The notes under the pieces were generated by a model, which saw nothing but the letters and a program-made list of their open reading frames with translations, was not told where the DNA came from and made no database searches. Made by a program: the position numbers and the translations under genes. DNA of 64,000 nt from Lacisediminihabitans sp040549465. Its GTDB lineage: Bacteria > Actinomycetota > Actinomycetes > Actinomycetales > Microbacteriaceae. This document shows, in pieces, positions 41,377 through 48,786 of this stretch. Position 1 is the stretch's first letter; each line of letters starts with the position of its first letter. The stretch lies in contig NZ_JBEPTL010000001.1 in assembly GCF_040549465.1 (NCBI RefSeq), forward strand, positions 1 to 64,000. The letters run 5' to 3'.

Positions 41377-42425
41377 GGTGCACCCTCCGCTCGTGCGAGC
41401 GCTTCGCCAAGTGACGCGTCGTCGCGTTCGGCATGGTGTTGCCGGAGGTAAAGCTCGAGGTCCGAAACGCGTTTGCTGTGACCTTCATCCAGTGCGAGAG
41501 GTGCCGGTCCGAGAGCGTGACCGACTCGTTGAATGACCTCTTCGCTCGACCGTGCGACCGTGCTACGAACTCGTTTGGCGAGTAGACGTCCTGCACTTCC
41601 GACCGCAACTCCGTCGTCGAGGGACTGGGAAGCTTCGAGGAGTGCGCGACGGCAGGATTGCAGAAGCTCGTCGACTGCACCCAGATGCATGAACAGAAAA
41701 GGGCTGGCCGAGGATTTCTGCGCCGCGCTGAAGAGGCTCCGCGCCAGTCCAACGGCGCCCCCGAACCAGCAGGCAGCCACACCGATTCCGCCCCACGCGA
41801 ATCCTGGTCGCTCGAGATACCATCCTTCGTCGCCCACCGGAACGGCACTGACCGATGCGAAGTGCACAGGACCGCTCCGGATTTCGGCGAGCCCGCGCGA
41901 GTGCCAGCTGTCCGTACGCACGTCGACCCCGGGGTCGGAGAGGTCGACGGCGAACAATCGTCGCGATCCACCATCCACGCTCGCGGTGATGAGAGCGGAA
42001 TCCAGCTCCCCGGCCAATGAACACCAGGGCTTCGTGCCATCCAATCGCCAACCACTGTTTATTGCGCTGGCGATCAATGGGTCGCTGCCTCCTTCGGCAG
42101 CGAAGACACCCCAGGCTCGCTCGGTGGCATCGGGTTGGCCTTCGAAACCCGCATTAGTCGCCTGATCGAGAATGGCGAGTGCATCCAGGTGGGGTTCGAC
42201 GGCCCGGGCGGCGCCCAGATCCCGCGCACCGACAGTCGCCAGCGCCTCCCAGATGTCCCGGGTGTCACCGGCTCCTGGGCATTTTCCGCTGCTGCCGAGC
42301 TGCTTTGCCAGCGCGAGGGATTCGATCACACCCGCGCCCGAGTACCCCACGGCGAGATTCGTAAGAGATCCTGGCGGGCCTTTGGGCACCGAAGCGAACG
42401 AGACGGGAGCGGCTGCGAAGGACAT
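41370..42425 (-). CDS. Acyl-CoA dehydrogenase-like flavoprotein
   Basis: This 351-residue protein resembles the acyl-CoA dehydrogenase fold: GWRLDGTKPWCSLAG is the usual FAD-contact strand region, and the C-terminal helical part contains GGAVGLARSLFSAA. It is shorter than typical members (about 380) and the catalytic Glu is not obvious, so it may be a divergent oxidase or dehydrogenase acting on a carrier- or CoA-linked acyl group. It is the first gene of the operon with PIG-L, methyltransferase and GT2 genes. Function within that pathway is unknown. Confidence 0.8.
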   Translation of the reverse strand: MSFAAAPVSFASVPKGPPGSLTNLAVGYSGAGVIESLALAKQLGSSGKCPGAGDTRDIWEALATVGARDLGAARAVEPHLDALAILDQATNAGFEGQPDATERAWGVFAAEGGSDPLIASAINSGWRLDGTKPWCSLAGELDSALITASVDGGSRRLFAVDLSDPGVDVRTDSWHSRGLAEIRSGPVHFASVSAVPVGDEGWYLERPGFAWGGIGVAACWFGGAVGLARSLFSAAQKSSASPFLFMHLGAVDELLQSCRRALLEASQSLDDGVAVGSAGRLLAKRVRSTVARSSEEVIQRVGHALGPAPLALDEGHSKRVSDLELYLRQHHAERDDASLGEALARAEGAPW

Positions 42426-42598
42426 CAGGACATCACAGTAGGCGCGCTAACTGCTCAGAGGAACGGGGTTGCGCCGGAGAATAAGTCGTGCTTAACCGCT
42501 CGACCTGACGATACCGCGGGAACACGGCCGAGGGGATATGCACCCATGAGAATCGCCTCTACGTCGCCCTGGTCCCACGAACGCGTAGAGTCGGCTTC

Positions 42599-42766
42599 AT
42601 GCTGAAACTGATTCTCGCGCTGCTCGTGATCTGGCTGGTTCTGTCCGTGATCGGGTTCGTGATCAAGGGATTGTTCTTCCTCGCGGTGATCGGGATCATC
42701 CTGTTCGTCATCACGGCGATCATCGGATTCATCCGCCGCGCGGCAGGCGGCAACTCGAACGTTTAG
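42599..42766 (+). CDS. 55-residue hydrophobic membrane protein
   Basis: The ATG at 42599 opens a 55-codon frame encoding two adjoining membrane segments (LILALLVIWLVLSVIGFVI and LFFLAVIGIILFVITAII) separated by a Lys, with a basic end (RRAAGGNSNV). TAGAGT (42586-42591) is seven bases upstream, fitting a leaderless start. Similar tiny hydrophobic proteins are common in Microbacteriaceae. Role unknown; it is easily overlooked because of its size. Confidence 0.7.
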   Translation: MLKLILALLVIWLVLSVIGFVIKGLFFLAVIGIILFVITAIIGFIRRAAGGNSNV

Positions 42767-43144
42767 GCGCCCGCTTCAGGGACGTGCCGAGTGCTTCAAC
42801 GGCCTGGTCTGGGACGGGCATCCAGGGGACCGGGAGCCTGGAGCACTGTGGTGGCGATAGTGACCGTCTCGGTCCGCTCTATTGCTGTCTGTCACCCTGC
42901 AACGTTGGCTGTTTACGCACAGGATGGAAAATCTTTGTGTTCCGTTTTTGTTACACATTGACCCAAATGGCGGTACTTCCACTACAGTGGGCCGTGCAGT
43001 TGCAGTACCTCGCACATCTTGAATGCTCGGAACCCCACGGATTTATCCAGAAGGTGCCTTGACTTTTTCGGGAGCGGACGATGAACACCGCGACGAGCGG
43101 ATCCGACAGTCGGGTTCGCGCGAAGACTCCTGAAGGAGAAAATT
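42767..43144. other. cspA upstream region and long leader
   Basis: These 378 bases have no gene. The last 155 or so bases should be the cspA 5' leader, following a promoter at about 42958-42988. The leader is T-rich near its middle (gaccttgactttttcggg) and ends with a strong ribosome site (aaggagaaaatt). Long structured leaders are usual for cold-shock mRNAs. Confidence 0.6.
42958..42988 (+). promoter_or_regulatory. Putative cspA promoter
   Basis: TTGACC (42958-42963) is a good -35; TACAGT (42983-42988) is at 19 bp and ACTACA at 17 bp. Either placement gives a leader of about 150 bases before cspA. Confidence 0.5.
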
Positions 43145-43348
43145 ATGGCACTAGGAACCGTGAAGTGGTTTAACGCTGAAAAGGGCTTTGGATTCATCGC
43201 CCCCGATGACGGATCGCCCGATGTGTTCGCACACTACTCGGCGATCGCGAGCAGCGGCTACAAGTCGCTCGACGAGAACCAGAAGGTCGAATTCGACCTG
43301 GCGCAGGGCCCCAAGGGTCCGCAGGCTGAGAACATCCGCCCGCTCTAA
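43145..43348 (+). CDS. cspA: Cold-shock protein CspA family
   Basis: This 67-residue single OB-fold protein has the RNA-binding motifs KGFGFI and VFAHYSAI, with ALGTVKWFNAEKG at the N-terminus. It is an RNA chaperone that melts secondary structure at low temperature and in growth. The length and motifs are canonical. A strong ribosome site (aaggag) lies seven bases before the ATG and a Rho-independent terminator follows 20 bases after the stop. A long leader (about 150 bases) probably mediates temperature control. Confidence 0.97.
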   Translation: MALGTVKWFNAEKGFGFIAPDDGSPDVFAHYSAIASSGYKSLDENQKVEFDLAQGPKGPQAENIRPL

Positions 43349-43366
43349 GCGCTTAGTTTGACTCGG

Positions 43367-43397
43367 AACCGGTCCCCGCATAGCGGGGGCCGGTTTT
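43367..43397 (+). terminator. cspA terminator
   Basis: aaccggtccccgc (43367-43379) pairs with gcgggggccggtt (43383-43395) over 13 bp with one G-T, around a three-base loop, followed by a short T-rich end (ttttgtc). It lies 20 bases after the cspA stop. Confidence 0.9.
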
Positions 43398-43463
43398 GTC
43401 GTTAAGGGAATGCTCGTGTGTTCCTCGTCGTTGTCTTCAGCGACTTCAGCAAGGATGGAATTT

Positions 43464-44294
43464 ATGACTGACACCGCTACCGTCACCGCCGCAGACCAGC
43501 TCGCCACCTATCACGGGCGTCGTGAACTCGCAGTGGTGCAGCCCAAGGGCAGCCTCGCGCTGGTCAACACCCAGTGGATCGACTCAGAGCAGACCATCTG
43601 GGGTGTCCCCGGTAAATGGGCGCCGCTGGCCAAAGGGGAGTCGGGACTGAAGCTGACGGCTGCGGCATCCGAGAACATCGTCGTCGACGGGGTACTCGTT
43701 GACGGCGAGGCTGTTGTGCGCGGTAAGGATGCCGAGACGCCGAGCGAGATCGTCTTCAGCGACACGATCACCGGCTTCGTGATTGCCAGCGAAGAGGGCA
43801 CCTACGCGCTGCGGGTGTGGGATGGGAACTCAGAGGGCATCCAGGAGTTCGGTTCGATCGATGCCTTCGACTACAACCCCGACTGGGTGATCACCGGAAC
43901 CTTCACGGAGATCGAGGGCGGCACGACCGTCGGCTTCGAACATCTCAAAGACGACGGTAAGACCCGCGACATGGCCGTGCCCGGCGAGATCACCTTCTCC
44001 AAGGACGGCGTCGATTACGACCTGGCGGCCTTCAAATCCGGGCGCGCACTTCAACTCGTATTCTCTGACTCCACCAGTGGCGACAGCACCTACAGCGTGG
44101 GTCGCTTCCTTTTCGTCGCTCCGAATCAGGATGGCACCATCACCCTCGATTTCAATCGGGCCGTGCTCCCGCCCTGTGCCTTCAGCTATGCGTTCAATTG
44201 CCCGATGCCCCCGAAGCAGAATCGGTTCGCGGTGCCGATCGAGGCTGGCGAGAAGCAGGTTCTCAAGAAAGACGGCTCGCTGCTCCACGAGTGA
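43464..44294 (+). CDS. DUF1684-domain protein
   Basis: This 276-residue protein ends with the DUF1684 signature: STYSVGRFLFVA, TLDFNRAVLPPCAFSYAFNCPMPPKQNRF and VPIEAGEK. Members are cytoplasmic beta-rich proteins of unknown biochemical role. The ATG at 43464 has aagga about nine bases upstream; longer in-frame starts run into the cspA terminator. It is monocistronic, with palindromic element copy 6 starting 50 bp after its stop. Confidence 0.88.
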   Translation: MTDTATVTAADQLATYHGRRELAVVQPKGSLALVNTQWIDSEQTIWGVPGKWAPLAKGESGLKLTAAASENIVVDGVLVDGEAVVRGKDAETPSEIVFSDTITGFVIASEEGTYALRVWDGNSEGIQEFGSIDAFDYNPDWVITGTFTEIEGGTTVGFEHLKDDGKTRDMAVPGEITFSKDGVDYDLAAFKSGRALQLVFSDSTSGDSTYSVGRFLFVAPNQDGTITLDFNRAVLPPCAFSYAFNCPMPPKQNRFAVPIEAGEKQVLKKDGSLLHE

Positions 44295-44347
44295 TCCCTG
44301 CTGACCGAGACCGCCGAACTCTTCTCCTGAGTGTTCTTCGGTGTCAA

Positions 44348-44440
44348 CCTTCGGAAACTCAGGACTTGGGTACGGGAGCCAGCCCAGATGGACCCCCAAG
44401 GCACGGTTCGTGACCGATCTCCTGAATTTCCGAAGGGTGG
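44348..44440 (+). repeat. Palindromic element, copy 6
   Basis: The arms ccttcggaaactcagga (44348-44364) and tcctgaatttccgaagg (44420-44436) pair over 17 positions with one mismatch (C-A), followed by the G-rich tail (gtgggg). It is the only copy beyond 18 kb. It ends about 50 bases before the GTG of the polymerase gene. Confidence 0.92.
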
Positions 44441-44488
44441 GGACACGGGGGTGCTGTGGATGTCGCGAGCGGCAGGCAGAATTGTCCT

Positions 44489-46165
44489 GTGTACGTCGCC
44501 CTGTTCTCCAGCGCTGAGGGGCCGGTTGTGCAGCGCCTCGACTCGGACGGCGTGCCAGTGGGGGAGCCGCGGACGGTCACGGAGAGCGGCCTGGCTGGGG
44601 TTGTCGCCGAGTTGGAGCCGGAGCATCCGCGCTGGGTCTGGGACGACACGAGCCGCTGGTACCCCGTCCTGCTCGCAGCGCGGATTCGAGTTGAGCGCTG
44701 CGTGGACCTCAGGCTTTCGCACGCGATTCTGCGAAATTCCGCGCTGACGGCTGGTTCGCGACTGGCCACAGCACCCCGGAGTTCGTGGGATCGAGCAGCC
44801 CCCGAAACTATAGAGCGTGTCGAGGAGGCCCTCTTCGATTTTGACGAGCCAGCGGCTGGGCCCGTCGATGAGGATGTTTTGGCCGAGTTCCTCTCGCAAC
44901 GCGAGGCCATTGCTGCTGCGGAAGACCCTCGTCGACTTGGACTCCTGCTCGCCGCCGAGTCTGCCGGAGCGCTGGTGGCTGCGGAAATGATGTATGCGGG
45001 GCTGCCGTGGCGGTCAGACGTGCACGACGAGATTCTCAGCGGCTACCTCGGCCCACGACCGGAGGGCGGTGAGCGCCCACCAATCCTTGAGGCCGTACTC
45101 ACCCGCATCAGGGACGCCCTGGAGTCGCCCGGCCTCAATCCCGATTCGCCCAACGAACTACTGAAGGCGCTGGGCGTCGCGGGGCTGATGGTCAAGTCCA
45201 CCCGCTCCTGGGAGTTGAAGAAGCTCAAGCATCCGGCGATCGGGCCGCTCCTCGAGTACAAGAAGCTCTCCCGCCTGCTGAGCGCGAACGGATGGCACTG
45301 GCTGGACACGAACGTGCGTGACGGGCGGTTTCACCCGGAATACGTTCCTGGTGGCGTGGTCACCGGGCGCTGGGCGAGCAAGGGCGGCGGCGGCGCACTG
45401 CAGCTCCCCAAGCAGATTCGCGGTGCCGTTATCGCGGATCCCGGCTGGAAATTCGTTGTCGCCGACGCGTCACAGTTGGAGCCGCGCATTCTCGCTGCGA
45501 TGTCCGGCGACCGCGGGATGGCCGAGGCAGGAAGCGCCGGTGACCTCTACGCGGGCATTGTCGCAAGTGGCGCGGTGGAAACTCGCGACCAGGCCAAGGT
45601 CGCGATGCTCGGGGCGATGTACGGTGCGACGACCGGGGAGAGCGGCAGGCTTATGCCGAAGCTCGCGCGCGCCTATCCGCGTGCCATCGGACTGGTTGAG
45701 CAGGCTGCACGGGACGGGGAGCGCGGGGAGATCGTCACGACTCGCCTCGGGCGCAGTTCACCCTTACCGGGGGCAAGCTGGCGTGCGAGCCAGTCGGAGG
45801 CCTACGGAGAAACGGCGACGGACGCCGATACCAGTCGTGCTCGCGGCCAGGCCCGCGGCTGGGGTCGTTTCACCCGTAACTTCGTGGTGCAGGGCAGTGC
45901 CGCCGAGTGGGCGCTCTGCTGGATGGCCAACCTCAGGCGCAGCCTCAATGACCTGGGTGGCGGCGACTGGATCACGGATGCTCCGCATCTCGTCTTCTTC
46001 ATGCATGACGAGGTCGTCGTCCACTGCCCGGCTGAGCTCGCCGAGATCGTCGAGGGTGCCGTGCGTGACGCAGCAGCGGAGGCCGGTCGGCTGATGTTCG
46101 GCGCGATTCCGGTGACTTTCCCGCTCACCGTGGCGGTCGTCGACAACTACGGGCAGGCGAAGTGA
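44489..46165 (+). CDS. Family-A DNA polymerase with 3'-5' exonuclease-like N-terminus
   Basis: From GTG 44489 the protein has 558 residues, about 350 shorter than PolA, and has no 5' nuclease domain. The C-terminal half is a family-A polymerase: motif A VVADASQLEPRI, the O-helix region RDQAKVAMLGAMYGATTG and motif C FFMHDEVVVHCP. The N-terminal ~200 residues resemble the exonuclease domain, though catalytic acids are not all evident. Stand-alone proteins like this are widespread in actinobacteria and may act in repair. Palindromic element copy 6 precedes it. Confidence 0.88.
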   Translation: MYVALFSSAEGPVVQRLDSDGVPVGEPRTVTESGLAGVVAELEPEHPRWVWDDTSRWYPVLLAARIRVERCVDLRLSHAILRNSALTAGSRLATAPRSSWDRAAPETIERVEEALFDFDEPAAGPVDEDVLAEFLSQREAIAAAEDPRRLGLLLAAESAGALVAAEMMYAGLPWRSDVHDEILSGYLGPRPEGGERPPILEAVLTRIRDALESPGLNPDSPNELLKALGVAGLMVKSTRSWELKKLKHPAIGPLLEYKKLSRLLSANGWHWLDTNVRDGRFHPEYVPGGVVTGRWASKGGGGALQLPKQIRGAVIADPGWKFVVADASQLEPRILAAMSGDRGMAEAGSAGDLYAGIVASGAVETRDQAKVAMLGAMYGATTGESGRLMPKLARAYPRAIGLVEQAARDGERGEIVTTRLGRSSPLPGASWRASQSEAYGETATDADTSRARGQARGWGRFTRNFVVQGSAAEWALCWMANLRRSLNDLGGGDWITDAPHLVFFMHDEVVVHCPAELAEIVEGAVRDAAAEAGRLMFGAIPVTFPLTVAVVDNYGQAK

Positions 46166-46729
46166 TCAGGCTCGCGGACGACGCCCGCGCCGAGGCCGCA
46201 CGTCGGAGAGTCCCCGGATCGAGTCGTTCTCGGAGAGCGCCGAGATAGCGGAACCGAGCCAGGCAATCGCGGCTACCGCCTGGGCCTCCCTGGCCACCAG
46301 CGCGAGATGCGCGTCGGTGGGAAATGATCCTTCGATCACCGGCCTGCGCGTGTGCTCGAGATCCGTCTCCCACCAGCGTCGAAAGAGCTGGGCGACGCGT
46401 TTCGCCGACACCGGGTCGATGGAACTGGCCACAAGAACCTGGTCAAGCATCTCAGTCCACTCGGGGAGCGCGTCGATCACCGGCTCAGACATCCAGCCTG
46501 TGGCTTCGTTCTTGCCCGCTTCGGTCAGGCGATAGAGGGGGAGTGCGTCATCCGTCAGGCCGGCTGGCTCAATGAGGCCCTGTTTCGCCAGCCGCTCCAA
46601 CGTGCCGTAGATTTGCCCGACATTGACGGGTTTGCGGTGCGGGGCTCGACTGGCAAGCTCGGAGTGAAGCTGAAGACCGTAGGCGGGGCCGAGCGTGAGA
46701 ATCGCCAGCAGGCCGTCTCGAACGGACAC
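46166..46729 (-). CDS. PadR-family transcriptional regulator
   Basis: The GTG at 46729 follows gaggaggg directly and gives 187 residues. The N-terminal winged helix reads LLAILTLGPAYGLQLHSEL and GQIYGTLERLAKQGLIEP; the C-terminal helices form the dimerisation region (PVIDALPEWTEMLDQVL...). PadR proteins repress transport or detoxification genes in response to small ligands. An inverted repeat in its promoter (46756-46768) suggests autoregulation. No transporter is adjacent, so the target is unclear. Confidence 0.9.
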   Translation of the reverse strand: MSVRDGLLAILTLGPAYGLQLHSELASRAPHRKPVNVGQIYGTLERLAKQGLIEPAGLTDDALPLYRLTEAGKNEATGWMSEPVIDALPEWTEMLDQVLVASSIDPVSAKRVAQLFRRWWETDLEHTRRPVIEGSFPTDAHLALVAREAQAVAAIAWLGSAISALSENDSIRGLSDVRPRRGRRPRA

Positions 46730-46755
46730 GCGCCCTCCTCGGCTGCTTCGAAAGA

Positions 46756-46768
46756 TATACCGAGTATA
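46756..46768 (-). promoter_or_regulatory. padR -10 box inside an inverted repeat
   Basis: tatac-cga-gtata is a perfect inverted repeat, and on the minus strand it contains TATACT, an ideal -10 for padR. A repressor bound here would block the promoter. cggtaa/ttaccg (46797-46802, 46818-46823) is a second symmetric element nearby. Confidence 0.55.
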
Positions 46769-46882
46769 GATTCGCGACACGCGGGAAGGAAAGACACGGT
46801 AATCACACAGTTGTGGTTTACCGGTTCCATCGGCAATAATGAGGCCAACGGTTAGCCGTCAATTCAATAAGCAGCACGGATT

Positions 46883-46922
46883 CATTCCGAGGTCGATGGG
46901 GAAGTCGCACCTCAACGGAATG
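46883..46922 (+). promoter_or_regulatory. Leader hairpin next to the DUF3145 ribosome site
   Basis: cattccgaggt (46883-46893) pairs with acctc and ggaatg (46909-46922) around a 15-base loop with a three-base bulge. Its 3' foot abuts the ggag ribosome site, so it could modulate translation. Confidence 0.4.
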
Positions 46923-46930
46923 GAGACATC

Positions 46931-47500
46931 GTGGCTGAACACAATTCCGGTCAGACCGCGCAAGACGGGCTCACCGGTACTAGTGGTACCGCAAGGGAAC
47001 GCGCTACCCGGGCGCGCGGGGTGCTCTATGTGCACTCGTCTCCGCGTGCGCTCTGCCCTCACATCGAGTGGGCGGCAGGGGGTGCTCTCGACCGTGCGGT
47101 CAACTTCGACTGGGTAGAGCAGCCGGTGCTCAGGGGATCGATGCGTACCGAGTTCTACTGGGAGGGCGCGCAGGGCACGGGCGCTGCTCTCGCTTCGGCG
47201 CTCAGAGGCTGGGAGCACCTGCGCTACGAGGTAACAGAAGATCCCACGGCCGGCAGTGATGGCGGCCGTTGGCTGCACACCCCCGACCTCGGTATCTTCT
47301 TCGCCCAGACCGACAACGTCGGCAATGTCGTGATTCCCGAGGACCGTATCCGCTATGCCATGGAGATTGCCGGTTCCGACGCCTTCGAACTCCATCGCGA
47401 ACTGCGACTTGCTCTCGGCCAGGCCTGGGACGACGAGCTGGAGGCGTTCCGCCACGCGAGCGATACCAACCAGGTGGTCTGGCTGCACAAGGTCGGTTGA
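46931..47500 (+). CDS. DUF3145-domain protein
   Basis: This 189-residue protein shows the DUF3145 core: ARGVLYVHSSPRALCPHIEWAAGG, then FDWVEQPVLRGSMRTEFYW and RWLHTPDLGIFFAQTD. The family is restricted to actinobacteria and uncharacterised. The N-terminal 28 residues are low-complexity and likely disordered. The GTG start has ggagac upstream, and a hairpin (46883-46922) lies directly before that site. It is close to the fatty-acid genes, as in related genomes. Confidence 0.88.
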   Translation: MAEHNSGQTAQDGLTGTSGTARERATRARGVLYVHSSPRALCPHIEWAAGGALDRAVNFDWVEQPVLRGSMRTEFYWEGAQGTGAALASALRGWEHLRYEVTEDPTAGSDGGRWLHTPDLGIFFAQTDNVGNVVIPEDRIRYAMEIAGSDAFELHRELRLALGQAWDDELEAFRHASDTNQVVWLHKVG

Positions 47501-47515
47501 TTCCGAGGTGCCGTT

Positions 47516-47577
47516 GCGCTGTCGTTTCGGCGCTTCGCTGCCCGGATAGCGACAGCAGACCGCCGAAACGACAGCGC
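47516..47577. terminator. 17-bp perfect inverted repeat between convergent genes
   Basis: gcgctgtcgtttcggcg (47516-47532) and cgccgaaacgacagcgc (47561-47577) are perfectly complementary, separated by 28 bases. The gap contains a second, partial gcgacagc motif. It lies between the DUF3145 stop and the GT4 stop, so it is a likely bidirectional terminator or mRNA end stabiliser. No T-run is present. Confidence 0.75.
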
Positions 47578-48764
47578 TACGAGCGGTATACCTCGACGAT
47601 GCGCTCCACATAGCGCGAGGGAGAGAACAGTTCGCGGTCGATGTCCGCGCCTTTGGAGAGTCCGACGAGCAGCGATGGATCGTTGACCAGCGTGACGATC
47701 GCGTCGGCCAGACCCTTGTCATCCGGTGTCTTCGAGAGAAAGCCTGAATTCTGCAGGCCTTCGCTCAGCCGCGGATCGCAGTAGAGCACCCCGCGTTCGC
47801 GGCTCACCGCCTCGGCGATCGTCATCGGCTGGTTGTCGAAACCCAGCGAGGTGAGGGCGATCGCTGCGGACCGATCCATGAGCGAGAGCACTTCGTCGTG
47901 CGGGAGCGCGCCGTGGACGCGGATCTGCGGATGACCCTCAGCCAGCTTCTTCAGGGCGGCGAGGTCGGCACCCTCGCCGACGAAGTCGACGCTGAAGCCG
48001 TTGTTCGTGCGTGCGAGCGCGTCGATCGCTGCCCTCGCGAACGGCAGCGGACGTTTGATCGGTTCGCAGCGCGCCACCCAGAGGAAGCGGGGGTTCTGCG
48101 CCTGCTCCATGGTCAGCGCATCTGAGGAGCGCTCGGCGGTTGCGATCGGATTCGGGATGACAGAAATGGTTCCCATGACACCCGCAGCTTTGAGATCGGC
48201 GGCCTGGTGGGCGGACGGCGACACGACCTGCCCGGCCTTCCTGGCCATCACCAGCACCAGGTTGCGCAGCAGGTTATCGGCCTTGCGCGGCGTGAACTGG
48301 AGCTTCGGGATCGTCTCGCCGATGACGAGCTGCAGCGCCCAGCGAATGAACCAGGCCACCGAGGCCTGCGGTCCGCCCTCGCTGGCCCAGTAGAAACTGT
48401 GCACTGTGTGCACGAGCGGGATTCCGATTCGGGCAGCGGCCGCGTCGACGACATGAGCCAGCCCGAACTCGGTCTGGATGTGCACGACATCGATCTTTTC
48501 GTCGCGGAAGTATCGCTCGAGGGCGCTGACGCTGCGATCGTTGTTCGGAACGACGGCGAGGTCCAGGACGGGCAGCCGCCAGAGCGGCTTCACCAGCAGG
48601 CCCGTCGGTATCCGCCGGTAGCGGGGACCGAAGATCCCGCGGGCGGGGGAGACGACGACCACCTCGTGACCGGCCTCCTCGAGCGCCAGCTTCTGCTGGC
48701 GCATCGAGGTCTGGGCACCCCCGACGTAGTCGAAGTAGTAGTCGCTGACTATTGCAATACGCAT
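47577..48764 (-). CDS. GT4-family glycosyltransferase
   Basis: This 395-residue GT-B enzyme has an N-terminal domain starting MRIAIVSDYYFDYVGGAQ and a C-terminal domain with FLWVARCEPIKRP, VDFVGEGADLAALK and LTSLGFDNQPMTIAEAVSRERG. It transfers a sugar, probably in surface glycan or glycolipid synthesis. It ends at a 17-bp inverted repeat and lies downstream of fabF on the same strand (22-base gap), so it may be cotranscribed with the fatty-acid genes. Confidence 0.88.
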   Translation of the reverse strand: MRIAIVSDYYFDYVGGAQTSMRQQKLALEEAGHEVVVVSPARGIFGPRYRRIPTGLLVKPLWRLPVLDLAVVPNNDRSVSALERYFRDEKIDVVHIQTEFGLAHVVDAAAARIGIPLVHTVHSFYWASEGGPQASVAWFIRWALQLVIGETIPKLQFTPRKADNLLRNLVLVMARKAGQVVSPSAHQAADLKAAGVMGTISVIPNPIATAERSSDALTMEQAQNPRFLWVARCEPIKRPLPFARAAIDALARTNNGFSVDFVGEGADLAALKKLAEGHPQIRVHGALPHDEVLSLMDRSAAIALTSLGFDNQPMTIAEAVSRERGVLYCDPRLSEGLQNSGFLSKTPDDKGLADAIVTLVNDPSLLVGLSKGADIDRELFSPSRYVERIVEVYRS

Positions 48765-48786
48765 GGAATCCGCAGGGGCGCCCCGG

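Noticed and set aside
189..44440. The six palindromic elements as a CRISPR array
   Set aside because: Copies are kilobases apart, each is an inverted repeat, and there are no regular spacers or cas genes.
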